Shown: in pieces, positions 45,255 through 56,200 of the stretch
Numbering within the stretch: position 1 is the stretch's first letter
How the letters are laid out: each line of letters starts with the position of its first letter
DNA from: Leucobacter tardus
GTDB lineage: Bacteria > Actinomycetota > Actinomycetes > Actinomycetales > Microbacteriaceae
NCBI RefSeq assembly: GCF_017583045.1
Contig: NZ_JAGFBF010000001.1
Location: forward strand, 908,080-972,079
DNA length: 64,000 nt
Direction: 5' to 3'
Notes under the pieces: generated by a model
The model's database searches: none
Told to the model about the DNA's origin: nothing
Seen by the model: only the letters and a program-made list of their open reading frames with translations
Program-made: the position numbers and the translations under genes

Positions 45255-46304
45255 TTAGATTGCGTAGCCCCGGACTGGCCCTTCGGTGTTCGGCTTCCAC
45301 CCCAACGAAGGCGCAACGTACTTGGCGAATGACTCCAAGATATGTACACAATAAGCACTACCCAATTGGTTCGGGATCGTCAGCATGAGGGTGTCCGCCG
45401 ACTGCACCGCCGCGTCCTGCTGCAGCTGCTCGATGAGGCGATCAGGGGTGTCGGCGTAGGTCTTGCCGAAGGTGGAGCGGAACCCGTCGATGATGCCGAT
45501 CTGGTCCTGCGAACTCCGGTCGCGCAGGCCGAAGTACATTTCGTCCTGCTCGGTGGTGATCGGGAAGACGCTGCGGCTCACCGAGACGCGCGGTGCGCCG
45601 GTGTGACCGGCGTCGCGGTACGCGGTGCGGAACTGCTCGATCTGCCTGGCCTGCAGCACGTCGAGCGGTTCGCCAGTCGCCTCGGTGAGCAATGTCGAGC
45701 TCATGAGGTTCAGGCCCTGGCGGCCGGTCCATTCGGCGGTGTCGATGGATCCCGCACCCCACCAGATGCGGTCGCGCAGTCCGGGGGAGCGGGGCTCGAT
45801 CGCGAGGCGACCCGCCGGTCCCATCTGCGGGTCGCTGTCGACGACCGTTTCGCCGGCAATCGCCTCCATGAACCGCGAGAAGTGATCGCGCGCGATGTCC
45901 GCGCCTCGCGGATCGGCCGAACCCGTGTAGCCGAACGCCTCATAGCCGCGCAGTGCGGTCTCGGGGGATCCCCGGCTCACGCCGAGGGCGATCCGGCCGT
46001 CGGCGAGATAGTCGAGCGCCGCCGCCTCCTCCGCGAAGTACAGCGGGTTCTCGTAGCGCATGTCGATGACACCGGTGCCGACCTCGATGCGCCGCGTGCG
46101 AGCGGCCATCGCGGTGAGCAGCGGGATGGGCGACGCGGCCTGCCTGGCGAAATGGTGCACCCGCACGTACGCGCCGTTGACGCCGAGTTCATCGGCGCCC
46201 TCGGCGATCTCCACCGTCTGCCGCAGCATGTCGCCCGCGGTGCGGGTCGCGCTGCCCGGGACGGCTGCGTAGTGTCCGAAGGACAAGAATCCAAAAGCTC
46301 TCAT
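45255..46304 (-). CDS. LLM-class flavin-dependent oxidoreductase, hybrid 3' end
   Basis: The 349-residue protein belongs to the luciferase-like monooxygenase family: a TIM barrel that binds FMN or F420, with RAFGFLSFGHYAAVPGS, the VGTGVIDMRYENPLYFAEEAAALD segment and SRGSPETALRGYEAFGY. The substrate is unknown. Residues from about NQLGSAYCVHI to the end come from the mobile element and replace the host sequence now stranded at 23159-23275. The replacement has lower GC but keeps the GWKPNTEGPV end. GGAG lies 6 nt before the ATG. The gene should remain functional. Confidence 0.93.
   Translation of the reverse strand: MRAFGFLSFGHYAAVPGSATRTAGDMLRQTVEIAEGADELGVNGAYVRVHHFARQAASPIPLLTAMAARTRRIEVGTGVIDMRYENPLYFAEEAAALDYLADGRIALGVSRGSPETALRGYEAFGYTGSADPRGADIARDHFSRFMEAIAGETVVDSDPQMGPAGRLAIEPRSPGLRDRIWWGAGSIDTAEWTGRQGLNLMSSTLLTEATGEPLDVLQARQIEQFRTAYRDAGHTGAPRVSVSRSVFPITTEQDEMYFGLRDRSSQDQIGIIDGFRSTFGKTYADTPDRLIEQLQQDAAVQSADTLMLTIPNQLGSAYCVHILESFAKYVAPSLGWKPNTEGPVRGYAI
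45361..45377 (-). other. Right attachment site (attR core)
   Basis: CCCAATTGGTTCGGGAT corresponds to the left site at 23265-23281. To its right the sequence is host DNA (the LLM gene body). To its left it is the element-supplied 3' end of that gene. Confidence 0.75.
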
Positions 46305-46450
46305 GGTGACTCCAACGCTTGCGTGAAAGTTCTATTCCCATGAATATATCTGGTCCCGCTGGACACCGGGTGACCGGGTCTCGAGCGACCTGGGCGGCCA
46401 TCGATTCATGCGCCCGAACGGATGACGGTGCGGGTCGGTAGGGTGGGGTC

Positions 46451-47992
46451 ATGACAGTTGTGATTGATGCTTCGTTCGATCCCGTTCCCTCCCTCTCGCG
46501 CTCCATCGACGTCACCGTCGCCGCCGCCGGAGGCCGCAGCTCCGCCGACTCCGCCGCCGCGGTCTTCGTCGGATCGGAAGGCGACCTCCCCGCAGCGCTC
46601 ACCGACGGCGGTCTGACCCGCGAGGCGCTCGCCGCAGCCGGGTTCACGGCGTCGGCGAACCAGACGCTGAAGGTGCCGGGTGCACCGCTGCGCGTGCTCG
46701 TCGGCACGGGGGATCAGCCGATCTCGACAGCCGCGAAGCTGCGCGACGCCGTTGCCGCCTTCACCCGCGCCGCCGCAGAGGTCGGGGCGCTCACAGTGGA
46801 TCTCACCGAGGCGGTCGCCACCGGCATCGACGCCGGTGCCGCCGCGCAGGCCGCAGTCGAGGGGGCGGTGCTCGCACGCTACCGGTACGACGCGCTGAAG
46901 AGCGATCCGAAGACGGTGGTGCTCGACTCGCTCGCACTCGAGGTCTCCGAGAATGCCACCGAGGCGGCCCGGGCCGGCGTCGAACGCGGCCTCGTGCTCG
47001 CGCGCACCGCCAGCCTGTCGCGCGACCTCGCGAACACGCCCCCGCGTCACCTGAGCGCAGTGAAGTTCGCCGAGGTCATCTCCGCACTCGCCCCGCGCTT
47101 CGGCCTCGAGGTCGAGGTGTTCGACCGTCAGCAGCTCATGGACCTCGGCACCGGTGGTCTGCTCGGAGTGAACGCCGGCAGCACCGAAGAGCCGCGCATG
47201 ATCAAGATCTCCTACCGCCCCGAGTCCGCAAGTGACGACACCGCGCACCTCGCGCTCATCGGCAAGGGCATCATGTACGATTCGGGCGGCATCAGCCTGA
47301 AGCCGTCGAACGCGATGCACGCTGCGATGAAGTTCGACATGATGGGCGCCGCCGGCGTGTTCTCATCGATGACGGCGCTGCGCGATCTCGGCGCGCAGAC
47401 CGCGGTCACCGGCTGGCTCATGTGCACTGACAACATGCCGTCTGGCAGCGCCACCAAGCTCGGCGACGTGCTCACGATTCGCGGCGGCACCACCGTCGAG
47501 GTCAAGAACACGGATGCCGAGGGTCGCCTGGTGATGGCCGACGGCCTGGTGCTCGCGACCGAGGAGGCGCATCGACCCGATGCGATCGTCGACATCGCCA
47601 CACTCACCGGCGCGGCGCAGGCGGCGCTCGGCACCCGGACCGCGGCGATGCTCGCGAACAACGACGACGTCTCTGACCAGCTGCTCGCCGCGGCCGACGC
47701 CACCGACGAGTCCACCTGGCGTCTGCCGCTCGACCACCGGTACCGCGACCAGCTGAAGTCGAACGTCGCGGACCTCTCGAACATCGGCGGCCAGTACGCC
47801 GGCGCGATCCTCGCGGGGCTCTTCCTCAACGAGTTCGTCGACGGCATCCCTTGGGGGCACCTCGACATCGCCGGCACCATGCAATCGGAGTCCGATGACC
47901 TGTGGCGCTCCACCGGGTCCACGGGGTTCGGTGCACGCCTGCTGGCAGAGTTCGCGACGGCATTCGAGAAGCCGTCGACCGAAGTAGAGTAA
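46451..47992 (+). CDS. pepA: Leucyl aminopeptidase (M17)
   Basis: The 513-residue protein is an M17 dizinc aminopeptidase. The C-terminal catalytic domain carries GKGIMYDSGGISLKPSNAMH with the catalytic Lys and metal ligands, FDMMGAAG, and the signature NTDAEGRLVMADGL. The N-terminal macro-like domain is typical of the family. It removes N-terminal residues, preferably leucine, in the cytoplasm, and hexamers are usual. It is followed 40 bp later by the trehalose enzyme gene. Confidence 0.96.
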   Translation: MTVVIDASFDPVPSLSRSIDVTVAAAGGRSSADSAAAVFVGSEGDLPAALTDGGLTREALAAAGFTASANQTLKVPGAPLRVLVGTGDQPISTAAKLRDAVAAFTRAAAEVGALTVDLTEAVATGIDAGAAAQAAVEGAVLARYRYDALKSDPKTVVLDSLALEVSENATEAARAGVERGLVLARTASLSRDLANTPPRHLSAVKFAEVISALAPRFGLEVEVFDRQQLMDLGTGGLLGVNAGSTEEPRMIKISYRPESASDDTAHLALIGKGIMYDSGGISLKPSNAMHAAMKFDMMGAAGVFSSMTALRDLGAQTAVTGWLMCTDNMPSGSATKLGDVLTIRGGTTVEVKNTDAEGRLVMADGLVLATEEAHRPDAIVDIATLTGAAQAALGTRTAAMLANNDDVSDQLLAAADATDESTWRLPLDHRYRDQLKSNVADLSNIGGQYAGAILAGLFLNEFVDGIPWGHLDIAGTMQSESDDLWRSTGSTGFGARLLAEFATAFEKPSTEVE

Positions 47993-48032
47993 GGCCGGAA
48001 GTGGCGCGGTGCGCCGCTGCGAGGAGGGAACG

Positions 48033-50432
48033 ATGAGTCAGGACACATCCGCCACCGAATCGGGGGCCGAGGCCCCTCGCAGCGGCACGCACGACTTCGT
48101 GGTCGTCTCGAACCGGCTCCCCGTCGACCGGGTGACCGAGCCCGACGGCACGGTCGCCTGGCGCACCTCGCCGGGCGGCCTCGTCACCGCCATGGAACCC
48201 GTGGTGCGCGACCTGGGGTGCGTCTGGGTGGGCTGGCCCGGCAGCATCGATGAAGCACTCGATCCGTTCCGCATCGGCGAGACCGACCTCCGTCCCATCG
48301 CGCTCGACGCGGTGGAGTTCGCCGAATACTACGAGGGCTTCTCGAACGACACGATCTGGCCGCTCTACCACGACGTCATCTCCCCTCCCGGCTACCACCG
48401 CGAGTGGTGGGACCGCTACGTGAGCGTCAACCGCCGGTTCGCCGAAGCGTCGGCGAAGGTCGCCGCGAAGGGGGCGACCGTCTGGGTCCACGATTACCAG
48501 TTGCAGCTCGTGCCTGGCATGCTCCGCGAGATGCGGCCCGACCTCGTCATCGCGTTCTTCCTGCACATCCCGTTCCCGTCGAATGGACTGTTCGGGCAGC
48601 TTCCCTGGCGCAAGCAGGTGCTCAACGGGCTCCTGGGCGCCGACGTGATCGGGTTCCAGCGCGTCGCCGACGCCGCGAACTTCCGGTCGGCGGTGCGGCG
48701 CTACGTCGGCAACCCGTCGAACGGCAACATGATCATGCTGCCCGAACGGCCGGCCGCCGGGGGCAAGCGCGCGCTGCCCGAGCGCCGCGTACTCGCGCAG
48801 GAGTTCCCGATCTCGATCGACGCGCAGTCCTTCGCCGAACTCGCGCAGTCCGACGAGGTGCAGGAGCGGGCGCGTGAGATCCGCCGAGAGCTCGGCAACC
48901 CCGACCGCATCATCCTCGGCGTCGATCGCCTCGACTACACCAAGGGGATCAGGCACCGGCTCAAAGCGTTCTCCGAGCTGCTGCGCGACGGCGACTTCGG
49001 TGCCGGCGACGTCACACTCATCCAGGTCGCCAGCCCGAGCCGCGAGCGTGTTGAGGCCTACCAGCAGCTGCGCAATGAGATCGAAGTCACGGTCAGCCGT
49101 ATCAACGGCGACTTCGGCACGATCGCGCACAGCCCCGTCACCTACCTGCATCGCGGGTTCCCGCGCGATGAGATGGCCGCACTCTACGTCGCCGCAGATG
49201 TGCTCGCGGTGACCGCGCTGCGCGACGGCATGAACCTCGTTGCAAAGGAATACGCCGCCTGCCGCACGGACGAGCAGGGGGTGCTCGTGCTCAGCGAGTT
49301 CGCCGGCGCCGCCGACGAACTGCGACGCGCGCTGCTCGTGAACCCGCACGACATCGACGGCATGAAAGCGGCGTTCACCACGGCGCTGCGCATGCCCGAG
49401 GCGGAACAGCGTCAGCGGATGCGGACCATGCGACGCGTGGTGTTCCGCAACAACGTGGCCCGTTGGTCCGAAGCCTTCCTCCGGGCCGTGGAGACCGCCG
49501 CCGAGAGTCGCGGAGAACTCACCACCGGCTCGGACGACGGCGAGAACGCGACGCTGACGACACCGATCTTCCTTCCCACCGGCATCGATGCGGTGCTCCG
49601 TCGACTGGCCGCCGAGCAGCAGCTCACCATCGCGTGCGACTTCGACGGGACGCTCGCCCCGATCGTCTCGCGTCCCGAGGACGCGCGGATCCTGCAGCGA
49701 GCGGAACAGGCGCTGTCGGTGCTGCAGGACTCGCCCGGCGTCTCGATCGCCCTCATCTCCGGCCGCGCGGTGGAGAGCCTCGCCGCGACGGGAATCCGGA
49801 CCGAAGGCCGCGTCGTCGCCGGTTCGCACGGCGCCGAGCTCATGGGGCTGCCCGACGCGGTCAAGCCGGCGCCGCCGTCCGCGGCTGAACGGCAGCAGCT
49901 CAACTACCTGCGCGCACTGCTCTCCCGTCGCGTCCGCTCGGTTCCAGGCGCGTGGCTCGAGGAGAAGCCGCTCGGCAGCGCAGTGCACGTGCGACAGGCC
50001 GAGGACCCGCAAGCCGCCGAGCGGCTCCTGCTCGACCTCGTCGCCGAGGTGAAGACACTGGACCCGAAGGGCCCGAAGGTGCGCACCCGAAGCGGCAAGC
50101 AGGTGCTCGAATTCTCGGTGCGCGCCGCAGACAAGGGCACCGTGCTGCGGCAGATCCGGGAGGCCCTGCCGGAGGCGCCGGTGCTGTTCGTCGGCGACGA
50201 CGTCACGGACGAGGACGCCATGCGCACGCTCGGACCCGGCGACCTCGGCGTGCGCGTCGGTTCGGCCGAGTCGGTCGCCGAGTACCGCGTCGACGATCCG
50301 GAGGGCGTCGCGGCGATCCTCGCCCGGCTCGCGGAACTGCGCACCGGAGTCACGATCGGATCCGACTCCACCGCGATCGAAGAGACCGAGACGGGCACCT
50401 TGCGGATGCCGAGACAGGAGACAGCCGAATGA
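48033..50432 (+). CDS. otsAB: Bifunctional trehalose-6-phosphate synthase / phosphatase
   Basis: The 799-residue protein fuses both steps of trehalose synthesis. Residues 20 to about 490 are the OtsA glycosyltransferase ([41 protein letters not shown]), which joins UDP-glucose and glucose-6-phosphate. Residues 515 to the end are the OtsB haloacid-dehalogenase phosphatase, with DFDGTLAPI (nucleophile Asp near 536) and [11 protein letters not shown]. The fusion channels the phosphate intermediate. ATG 48033 follows GAGGAGGG. Its stop overlaps the start of the M18 peptidase gene. GalU at 58.9 kb makes its UDP-glucose. Confidence 0.96.
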   Translation: MSQDTSATESGAEAPRSGTHDFVVVSNRLPVDRVTEPDGTVAWRTSPGGLVTAMEPVVRDLGCVWVGWPGSIDEALDPFRIGETDLRPIALDAVEFAEYYEGFSNDTIWPLYHDVISPPGYHREWWDRYVSVNRRFAEASAKVAAKGATVWVHDYQLQLVPGMLREMRPDLVIAFFLHIPFPSNGLFGQLPWRKQVLNGLLGADVIGFQRVADAANFRSAVRRYVGNPSNGNMIMLPERPAAGGKRALPERRVLAQEFPISIDAQSFAELAQSDEVQERAREIRRELGNPDRIILGVDRLDYTKGIRHRLKAFSELLRDGDFGAGDVTLIQVASPSRERVEAYQQLRNEIEVTVSRINGDFGTIAHSPVTYLHRGFPRDEMAALYVAADVLAVTALRDGMNLVAKEYAACRTDEQGVLVLSEFAGAADELRRALLVNPHDIDGMKAAFTTALRMPEAEQRQRMRTMRRVVFRNNVARWSEAFLRAVETAAESRGELTTGSDDGENATLTTPIFLPTGIDAVLRRLAAEQQLTIACDFDGTLAPIVSRPEDARILQRAEQALSVLQDSPGVSIALISGRAVESLAATGIRTEGRVVAGSHGAELMGLPDAVKPAPPSAAERQQLNYLRALLSRRVRSVPGAWLEEKPLGSAVHVRQAEDPQAAERLLLDLVAEVKTLDPKGPKVRTRSGKQVLEFSVRAADKGTVLRQIREALPEAPVLFVGDDVTDEDAMRTLGPGDLGVRVGSAESVAEYRVDDPEGVAAILARLAELRTGVTIGSDSTAIEETETGTLRMPRQETAE

Positions 50433-51769
50433 TGCCACGAAGCGAATCCTCCTTCGCCCTCGAGGATCGCGGCGACTACGCCGCGTTCCTCTCCGGGTTC
50501 GTCGAAGCGTCGCCGAGTTCGTATCACGCGGTGCTGACAGCCGCGGAAGTGCTCGTCGCCTCCGGGTTCGCCTTTCTCGAAGAGGGGTCGCCCTGGCCGG
50601 CACCCGCAGCAGGCGAGGGCGCCTTCATCATTCGCGACGGTGCGCTCATCGCGTGGCGAGCCGGAGCGGACCTCGCGCCCGACAGTCCCGTCCGCGTGCT
50701 CGGATGCCACACCGACTCGCCCGGCTTCGCACTGAAGCCGCAGCCCGACTTCAGTGCCGAGGGGTGGGCGCAGGCCGGCGTCGAGATTTACGGCGGACCG
50801 CTGCTGAACTCCTGGCTCGACCGTGATCTCGAGTTCGCCGGACGCCTGGTCACGACCGACGGCATGGAGCACCTGACCCGTACGGGGCCGGTGGCGCGCA
50901 TCCCGCAGCTCGCCATCCACCTCGACCGCGACGTGAATTCGGGCCTCGCCCTGGACCGGCAGCGGCACGTGCAGCCCATCATCGGCGTCGCGGCGCCCGA
51001 CGTGAACGGCATCGACACGCCCTCCATCGTCGAACTGCTGGCGCGCGGAGCCGGCGTCGCCACCGTCGACATCGCCGGAATCGATGTGCGCCTGAGCGAC
51101 ACGCAGCCGCCCGCCAGGATCGGCGCGAATCGCGAGCTGCTCGCCTCGGGACGGCTCGACAATCTGAGTTCGCTGGCGGCCGGTCTCGTCGCGCTGACGG
51201 CGACGGAGCCGGCGCCCGGCACCGTGTCGGTGCTCGCGGCGTTCGATCACGAGGAGCTCGGGTCGGAGACCCGCTCCGGGGCCAGCGGGCCGCTCCTCGC
51301 CGACGTACTGACCCGACTCCGCTCAGGTCTCACATCGGATCTCGATGCGCGCGAAGCCGTCGACGCTGCGGCGCGCGCCTTCGCCGAGTCCTGGTGCCTG
51401 TCGGCCGATGCGGGTCACGCAGCGCACCCCAACTACCCCGAGAAGCACGATCCGCGGGTGCGGCCCCGGCCGGGCGCCGGGCCGATCCTGAAGATCAACG
51501 CGAATCAGCGGTACGCGACGGACGCGCACGGTGCCGCGCTGTGGCGCCGCCTGTGCGACGCGTCCGGCGTCTCCGGGCAGGAGTTCGTGTCCAACAATAC
51601 GGTGCCGTGCGGGTCGACGATCGGGCCGCTCACCGCGACCCGACTCGGCATCCGTACCGTCGACGTGGGGGTGCCCCTGCTGTCCATGCACTCGGCCCGC
51701 GAACTCGCGCACATCGACGACCTGCACGGGCTCGCGCGGGTGACGGCGGCCTTCTTCTCGGGGGAGTGA
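50429..51769 (+). CDS. M18 family aminopeptidase
   Basis: The 446-residue protein is a dodecameric M18 aminopeptidase of the aspartyl aminopeptidase type. It shows GCHTDSPGFALKPQPD (metal His and Asp), FDHEELGSETRSGASGPLL with the catalytic Glu pair, and MHSARELAHIDDLHGL with the C-terminal His. It removes N-terminal acidic or neutral residues in the cytoplasm. Its ATG overlaps the otsAB stop, so translation is coupled; AGGAG lies 9 nt upstream. The link between a peptidase and trehalose synthesis is probably only positional. Confidence 0.94.
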   Translation: MMPRSESSFALEDRGDYAAFLSGFVEASPSSYHAVLTAAEVLVASGFAFLEEGSPWPAPAAGEGAFIIRDGALIAWRAGADLAPDSPVRVLGCHTDSPGFALKPQPDFSAEGWAQAGVEIYGGPLLNSWLDRDLEFAGRLVTTDGMEHLTRTGPVARIPQLAIHLDRDVNSGLALDRQRHVQPIIGVAAPDVNGIDTPSIVELLARGAGVATVDIAGIDVRLSDTQPPARIGANRELLASGRLDNLSSLAAGLVALTATEPAPGTVSVLAAFDHEELGSETRSGASGPLLADVLTRLRSGLTSDLDAREAVDAAARAFAESWCLSADAGHAAHPNYPEKHDPRVRPRPGAGPILKINANQRYATDAHGAALWRRLCDASGVSGQEFVSNNTVPCGSTIGPLTATRLGIRTVDVGVPLLSMHSARELAHIDDLHGLARVTAAFFSGE

Positions 51770-51866
51770 GCGTCGGCGAGCCTCGCGGGGCGACTAGACT
51801 CTGACGTTGGCCGCGCGGCGCCGATCCGGGTGTCGACGGGGACCGCACGATCGCGAGGAGAACGAC

Positions 51867-53234
51867 ATGTCCCTGCCCTGGAAGCTGCACGGAGACGGAA
51901 AGCGGGTGGCGCCCGACGCGGTCGTGCTTCCGGAGGAGCGGATGGCCTGGCCCCGCACCATCGGGTTCGGCTCGCAGCACGTGGTGGCGATGTTCGGGGC
52001 GACGTTCCTGGTGCCGCTCATCACGGGGTTCAGCCCCACCGCCACGCTCTTCTTCTCGGGGCTCGGCACACTGCTCTTCCTGCTGATCACCGGCAACCGC
52101 CTGCCGAGTTACCTCGGCTCGTCGTTCGCCTTCATCGCACCGATCACCGCCGCGACCGCCGGCGCAGACAGCGGGCCTGAGGGCCTCGCCCGGGCCTCCT
52201 TCGGCATCCTGGCGATCGGGATCCTCATGGCGATCGTCGGCATCGTCGTCAACCAGTGGGGCACGGGCTGGATCAACGCCCTCATGCCGCCCGTCGTCAT
52301 GGGTGCCATCGTCGCCCTCATCGGATTCAACCTCGCGCCGGCCGTGAAGAACAACTGGAACGCCACGGAACTCTCGGGGTGGGTCGCTCTCGTCACGTTG
52401 GGCGCGATGCTACTCATCACCGTGCTCTTCCGCGGGCTCATCGGACGCCTGTCGATCGTGCTCGGCGTCGCTGTGGGCTACGTCGCCGCGATCGGCATGG
52501 GAGAGGTCGACTTCGCCCCGGTCCGCGACGCGTCCTGGGTCGGACTCCCCGACTTCCATGCGGTCGGCAACCCGTTCGGGGACCCCACGCTCTGGGGGCT
52601 GCTGCCCGCCTTCCTGCCCGTGGTCCTGGTGCTCATCGCCGAGAACGTCGGCCACGTGAAGAGCGTCGGCCTCATGATCGACCGCGATCTCGACCCCGTG
52701 ACCGGGCGCGCTCTCCTCGCCGACGGCGTCTCGACGATCCTCGCCGGATTCGGCGGCGGATCGGGAACGACCACGTACGGTGAGAACATCGGGGTCATGG
52801 CCGCGACGCGGGTCTACTCGACGGCGGCGTACTGGGTGGCGGGGGCGATCGCGATCCTGCTGAGCTTCTCGCCGAAGATCGGCGCGGTCATCAACACGAT
52901 CCCCGCGGGCGTGCTGGCCGGGGTCACCGTTGCCCTGTACGGCCTGATCGGTCTCATCGGCGTGAAGATCTGGATCGACAACCGTGTCGACTTCAGCAAG
53001 CCGATCAACCAGTTCACGGCCGCGGTCGCCCTCATCGTCGGCATCGCCGACTTCGTGCTCGAACTCGGCACCGTCGTCTTCAACGGCATCGCCCTCGGCA
53101 CGATCGCGGCGATCGCCGTCTACCACGGCATGAGCCTGGTCGCGCGACTGCGCGGGGGCGGCGAGCCCGAACTCGCGGACCCCGTGGTGACGGGCGGCGG
53201 TGAAGCGCGCGAAACTCCGCAGCGGTTCGGGTGA
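51867..53234 (+). CDS. Uracil/xanthine permease (NCS2 family)
   Basis: The 455-residue protein has about 14 hydrophobic segments and the NCS2 features of UraA-type proton symporters: MFGATFLVPLITGFSPTATL, SSFAFIAPITA, the motif IAENVGHVKSVGLMI and the GSGTTTYGENIGVMAATRVYS stretch. It imports uracil or another nucleobase. ATG 51867 follows GAGGAG. The C-terminus is a polar tail. It is a single gene between the M18 peptidase and the helicase-like gene. Confidence 0.93.
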   Translation: MSLPWKLHGDGKRVAPDAVVLPEERMAWPRTIGFGSQHVVAMFGATFLVPLITGFSPTATLFFSGLGTLLFLLITGNRLPSYLGSSFAFIAPITAATAGADSGPEGLARASFGILAIGILMAIVGIVVNQWGTGWINALMPPVVMGAIVALIGFNLAPAVKNNWNATELSGWVALVTLGAMLLITVLFRGLIGRLSIVLGVAVGYVAAIGMGEVDFAPVRDASWVGLPDFHAVGNPFGDPTLWGLLPAFLPVVLVLIAENVGHVKSVGLMIDRDLDPVTGRALLADGVSTILAGFGGGSGTTTYGENIGVMAATRVYSTAAYWVAGAIAILLSFSPKIGAVINTIPAGVLAGVTVALYGLIGLIGVKIWIDNRVDFSKPINQFTAAVALIVGIADFVLELGTVVFNGIALGTIAAIAVYHGMSLVARLRGGGEPELADPVVTGGGEARETPQRFG

Positions 53235-53264
53235 ATTCCAGAGCCACCGCTTAGGGTTGGCGAT

Positions 53265-56200
53265 GTGTGGAGTGTGGAGCGGCGCCGGCGGTCCGGCGGA
53301 AAGACGAGTGGCGAGAACGACGCCCCGTCAGCGGGCGCTGCTGCCGGTTCTGCGCGTCAGGCCGGGTCGGGTCCCGACGCCGAAGACCTGAACGTGACGG
53401 AGGCGCAGCCGACGCGTCCCGTGACGCCGTTCGCGGGCGCCGCGAGCGGTGAGCGCGGAGCCGGGACGACCGGATCGGGCGCGCCCGTCACGCCGCCAGC
53501 GGACGTCTCCGCAGGCTCCGCCGACGCCTCCGCGGCGTCGACGCAGGGGGCAGGCGCCGCTGACGCCACCGCCGCCTTCGACGCCGAGTTCGCGCAGTGG
53601 CGGGCCGAGCTCGCGCAGCTCGGCGGGCGCAGTCCGTTGCTGTTCTTCGACGATGGACCGGCGAATCGGATCGAGCTGTCGACGACGCATCCCGGCGGGC
53701 TGCCGCAGTTCATCACCGGCCAGAAGATTCATCTGTCCGCGCTGATCCGCGATGATCTCGCACTGCGTCAGGCCCGTTTCGCCGCCGGCCGCGTCACCGA
53801 CAAGTCGATCGAGATGCGCTCGGTGCGCGGACTCGAGACGGTGCACCTCGCGATCGGCATGGCGAAGTGGAGCTTCGAGGGCGAAGACTTCTGCGCCCCC
53901 GTGCTGCTGCGACCGCTCGCGATCCGGCGCTACGGGCGCGACTTCGAGCTGAAGCTCAAGCAGAACCCCACGGTGAACCCCGAGCTGGTGGCCGCGCTGC
54001 GTCGGCAGTTCGGCATCCGGGTGGACTCGCGCATGCTCGTCGAGCTCTCGCAGTCGGAGGGCGTCTTCAAGCCGCAGCCGGTGATCGACCGCCTGCGGCA
54101 GATGGCTGCGGGCGTTCCCGGGTTCACGGTGCAGCCGCGGCTGGTCGTGTCGACCTTCCACAGCATCGCGCAGCGCACGCTCGAGGACGCGCGCGACCTC
54201 GACACGACGGTGCTGCGCGCCGTCTGCGGTGACGAGAGTGCGCGGTCGCAGCTGCGATCCTCGTACCGCCCCGTGACGGCGCCCGACCCCAACACGCGTT
54301 CGACCGATACGGATCGCAACCTGTACGACGCCGACGCCGAACAGGATGACGTCATCGCGCAGATCGAGGCGGGGCACTCCCTCGTCGTGCGCACGCTGCC
54401 GGGAACCGGCGGCACGCAGACGGTCGTGAATGCGATCGGCGGCCTCGTGCGCGCCGGGAAGCGGGTGCTCGTCGTCTCCCCGCGACGGGCGACGCTCGAC
54501 GGCATCTCGCATCGCCTGACCCGGGTCGGCCTCCGCGGTCTCTCGGTCTCACCGCGGGTGCTCCGCCGGCACCTGGTCGAGGCGATCGGGCGCAACGAAG
54601 CGGCGCAGGCCGAGCAGATGCGCGACGTCGACGATGCGCTCGTGCGACTCCGCAAGGTGCTGCTCGACTACCAGCAGGCGATGGATCGCGCGGACGAGCG
54701 GTACGGCGTCTCGCCGACGGAGGCGCTGCGGGCGCTCACTCGCCTCGTGCTCTCCGATGATGCCCCATCGACGACGGTGCGCTTCGACGACCACGCGCTC
54801 GGGCACCTCACGCTCGACCGTTCGGCGGTCGCCGAGCAGCTCACCGAGGTCGCGCGCCTCGGCCAGTTCCAGTTCGGACCGGAGGACTCGCCCTGGTACG
54901 GCGTGAGCTTCTCGACGACTGAGCAGGCGAAGGCCGCGTACGCGCTCGCGGTCGACCTGGCCGAATCGCAGCTGCCGCGCCTCGTCTCCATCGCGAACGA
55001 CGTGATCGAGCAGACCTCGATGCGCCCCTATGAGACGATCTCCGAACTCGGCGTGTACTTGCGGCTGCTCATGGGAGTCCGGGAGACGCTCGACCGCTTC
55101 GTGCCCGAGGTCTACGACCGCTCGCTCAACGAGGTCATCGCCGCGAACGCGCCGCGGGGCGGCGAAGAGATGTCGAACGCGAATCGTCGCCGATTGAAGA
55201 AGCTCGCGCGGGAGTACGTGCGGCCAGGCGTGCATGTCGCGGACATGTATGAGCGACTCGTGCAGATCCAGCAGCAGCGGGTGCTGTGGCAGCGCTATAC
55301 GACGGTCGTGGGGGCGCGACCCGAGGTGCCCGTCGGTATCGCCGATGTCGTGACGGCCTTCCAGAAGGCGTATCAGGATCTCGACGAGCTCGACCGGATC
55401 CTCAACGTCTCAGCCGACTCGCGCCGCATGAAGAACCTGTCGCTCTCGGCGCTCGCTCGGCGTACCACGGACCTCGCGCGTGAGTCCGAGGTGCTGCAGA
55501 ACATTCAGGAGCGCACCGCCATCGTGGAGCGGCTGCGCGAGGCGCACCTCGAGCCGCTGCTCGACGACCTCTCCGCCCGCCACGTGCCTGCCGAACGGGT
55601 GTCGGGCGAACTCGAACTCGCCTGGTGGCAGTCGGCGCTCGAGCGGATGCTGCAGACCAATTCGGCGCTGCTCAGCGCGAACACCGGTGTGATCGAGCGC
55701 CTCGAGGCCGATTTCCGGCTCGTCGACGACGCCCACGCCGGCGCGAACGGCGCCCTCCTCGCGGCGCAGTTGGCCGATGCCTGGCGCGTGTCCGTGCTCG
55801 ACGATAAGCAGGAGGCGCTGGCGCTCCGCGACGCGCTGCGCTCGGGCAACGCGACGGTCGACCTCCTCGCGCACCGCGCGCCGAACCTGCTGCGCGTGCT
55901 CGCCCCCGTCTGGGCGATGTCGCCCTACGAGGTGGCGCAGCTCCCCGCCGACATGCGGTTCGACGCGGTCCTGCTCGTGGACGCCGGTGCGACGACCTTC
56001 GTCGAGAACGTCGGGGCGATTCGTCGCGCCGAGCAGGTCGTCGCGTTCGGCGACACCGTGACGCAGACCCCGTCGCCCTTCGAGATCGCGGTGACGCATC
56101 CGCGGGATGAGGCATCGGCCGCCGCGGAGCCCGCCGAGGACCTGCACCGGAGGTCGGCCTACGCGAAGCTCAGGCGCGTCCTGCCCGAGCTCGCGCTGAC

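Larger units (their letters stand above)
23265..45377. mobile_element. 22-kb serine-integrase element inserted in the LLM oxidoreductase gene
   Basis: The ends are defined by the split target gene: its original 3' end lies at the left junction and a replacement 3' end lies inside the right end. The interior has visibly lower GC, many short genes each with its own promoter and terminator, a large serine integrase at the left end and a replication module near 34-42 kb. No virion or type IV secretion genes are visible. It could be a phage satellite, an integrative plasmid or a mobilisable island. The P4-style primase-helicase with repeats beside it makes a replicating form likely after excision. 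Confidence 0.93.

Noticed and set aside
23265..45377. Complete prophage
   Set aside because: No capsid, portal, terminase, tail or lysis gene is recognisable in the 22 kb; only integration, replication and cargo genes are seen.
23265..45377. Conjugative element (ICE)
   Set aside because: No relaxase, type IV secretion or FtsK/TraB-type transfer gene is visible; the HerA protein belongs to the SIR2 defence pair.
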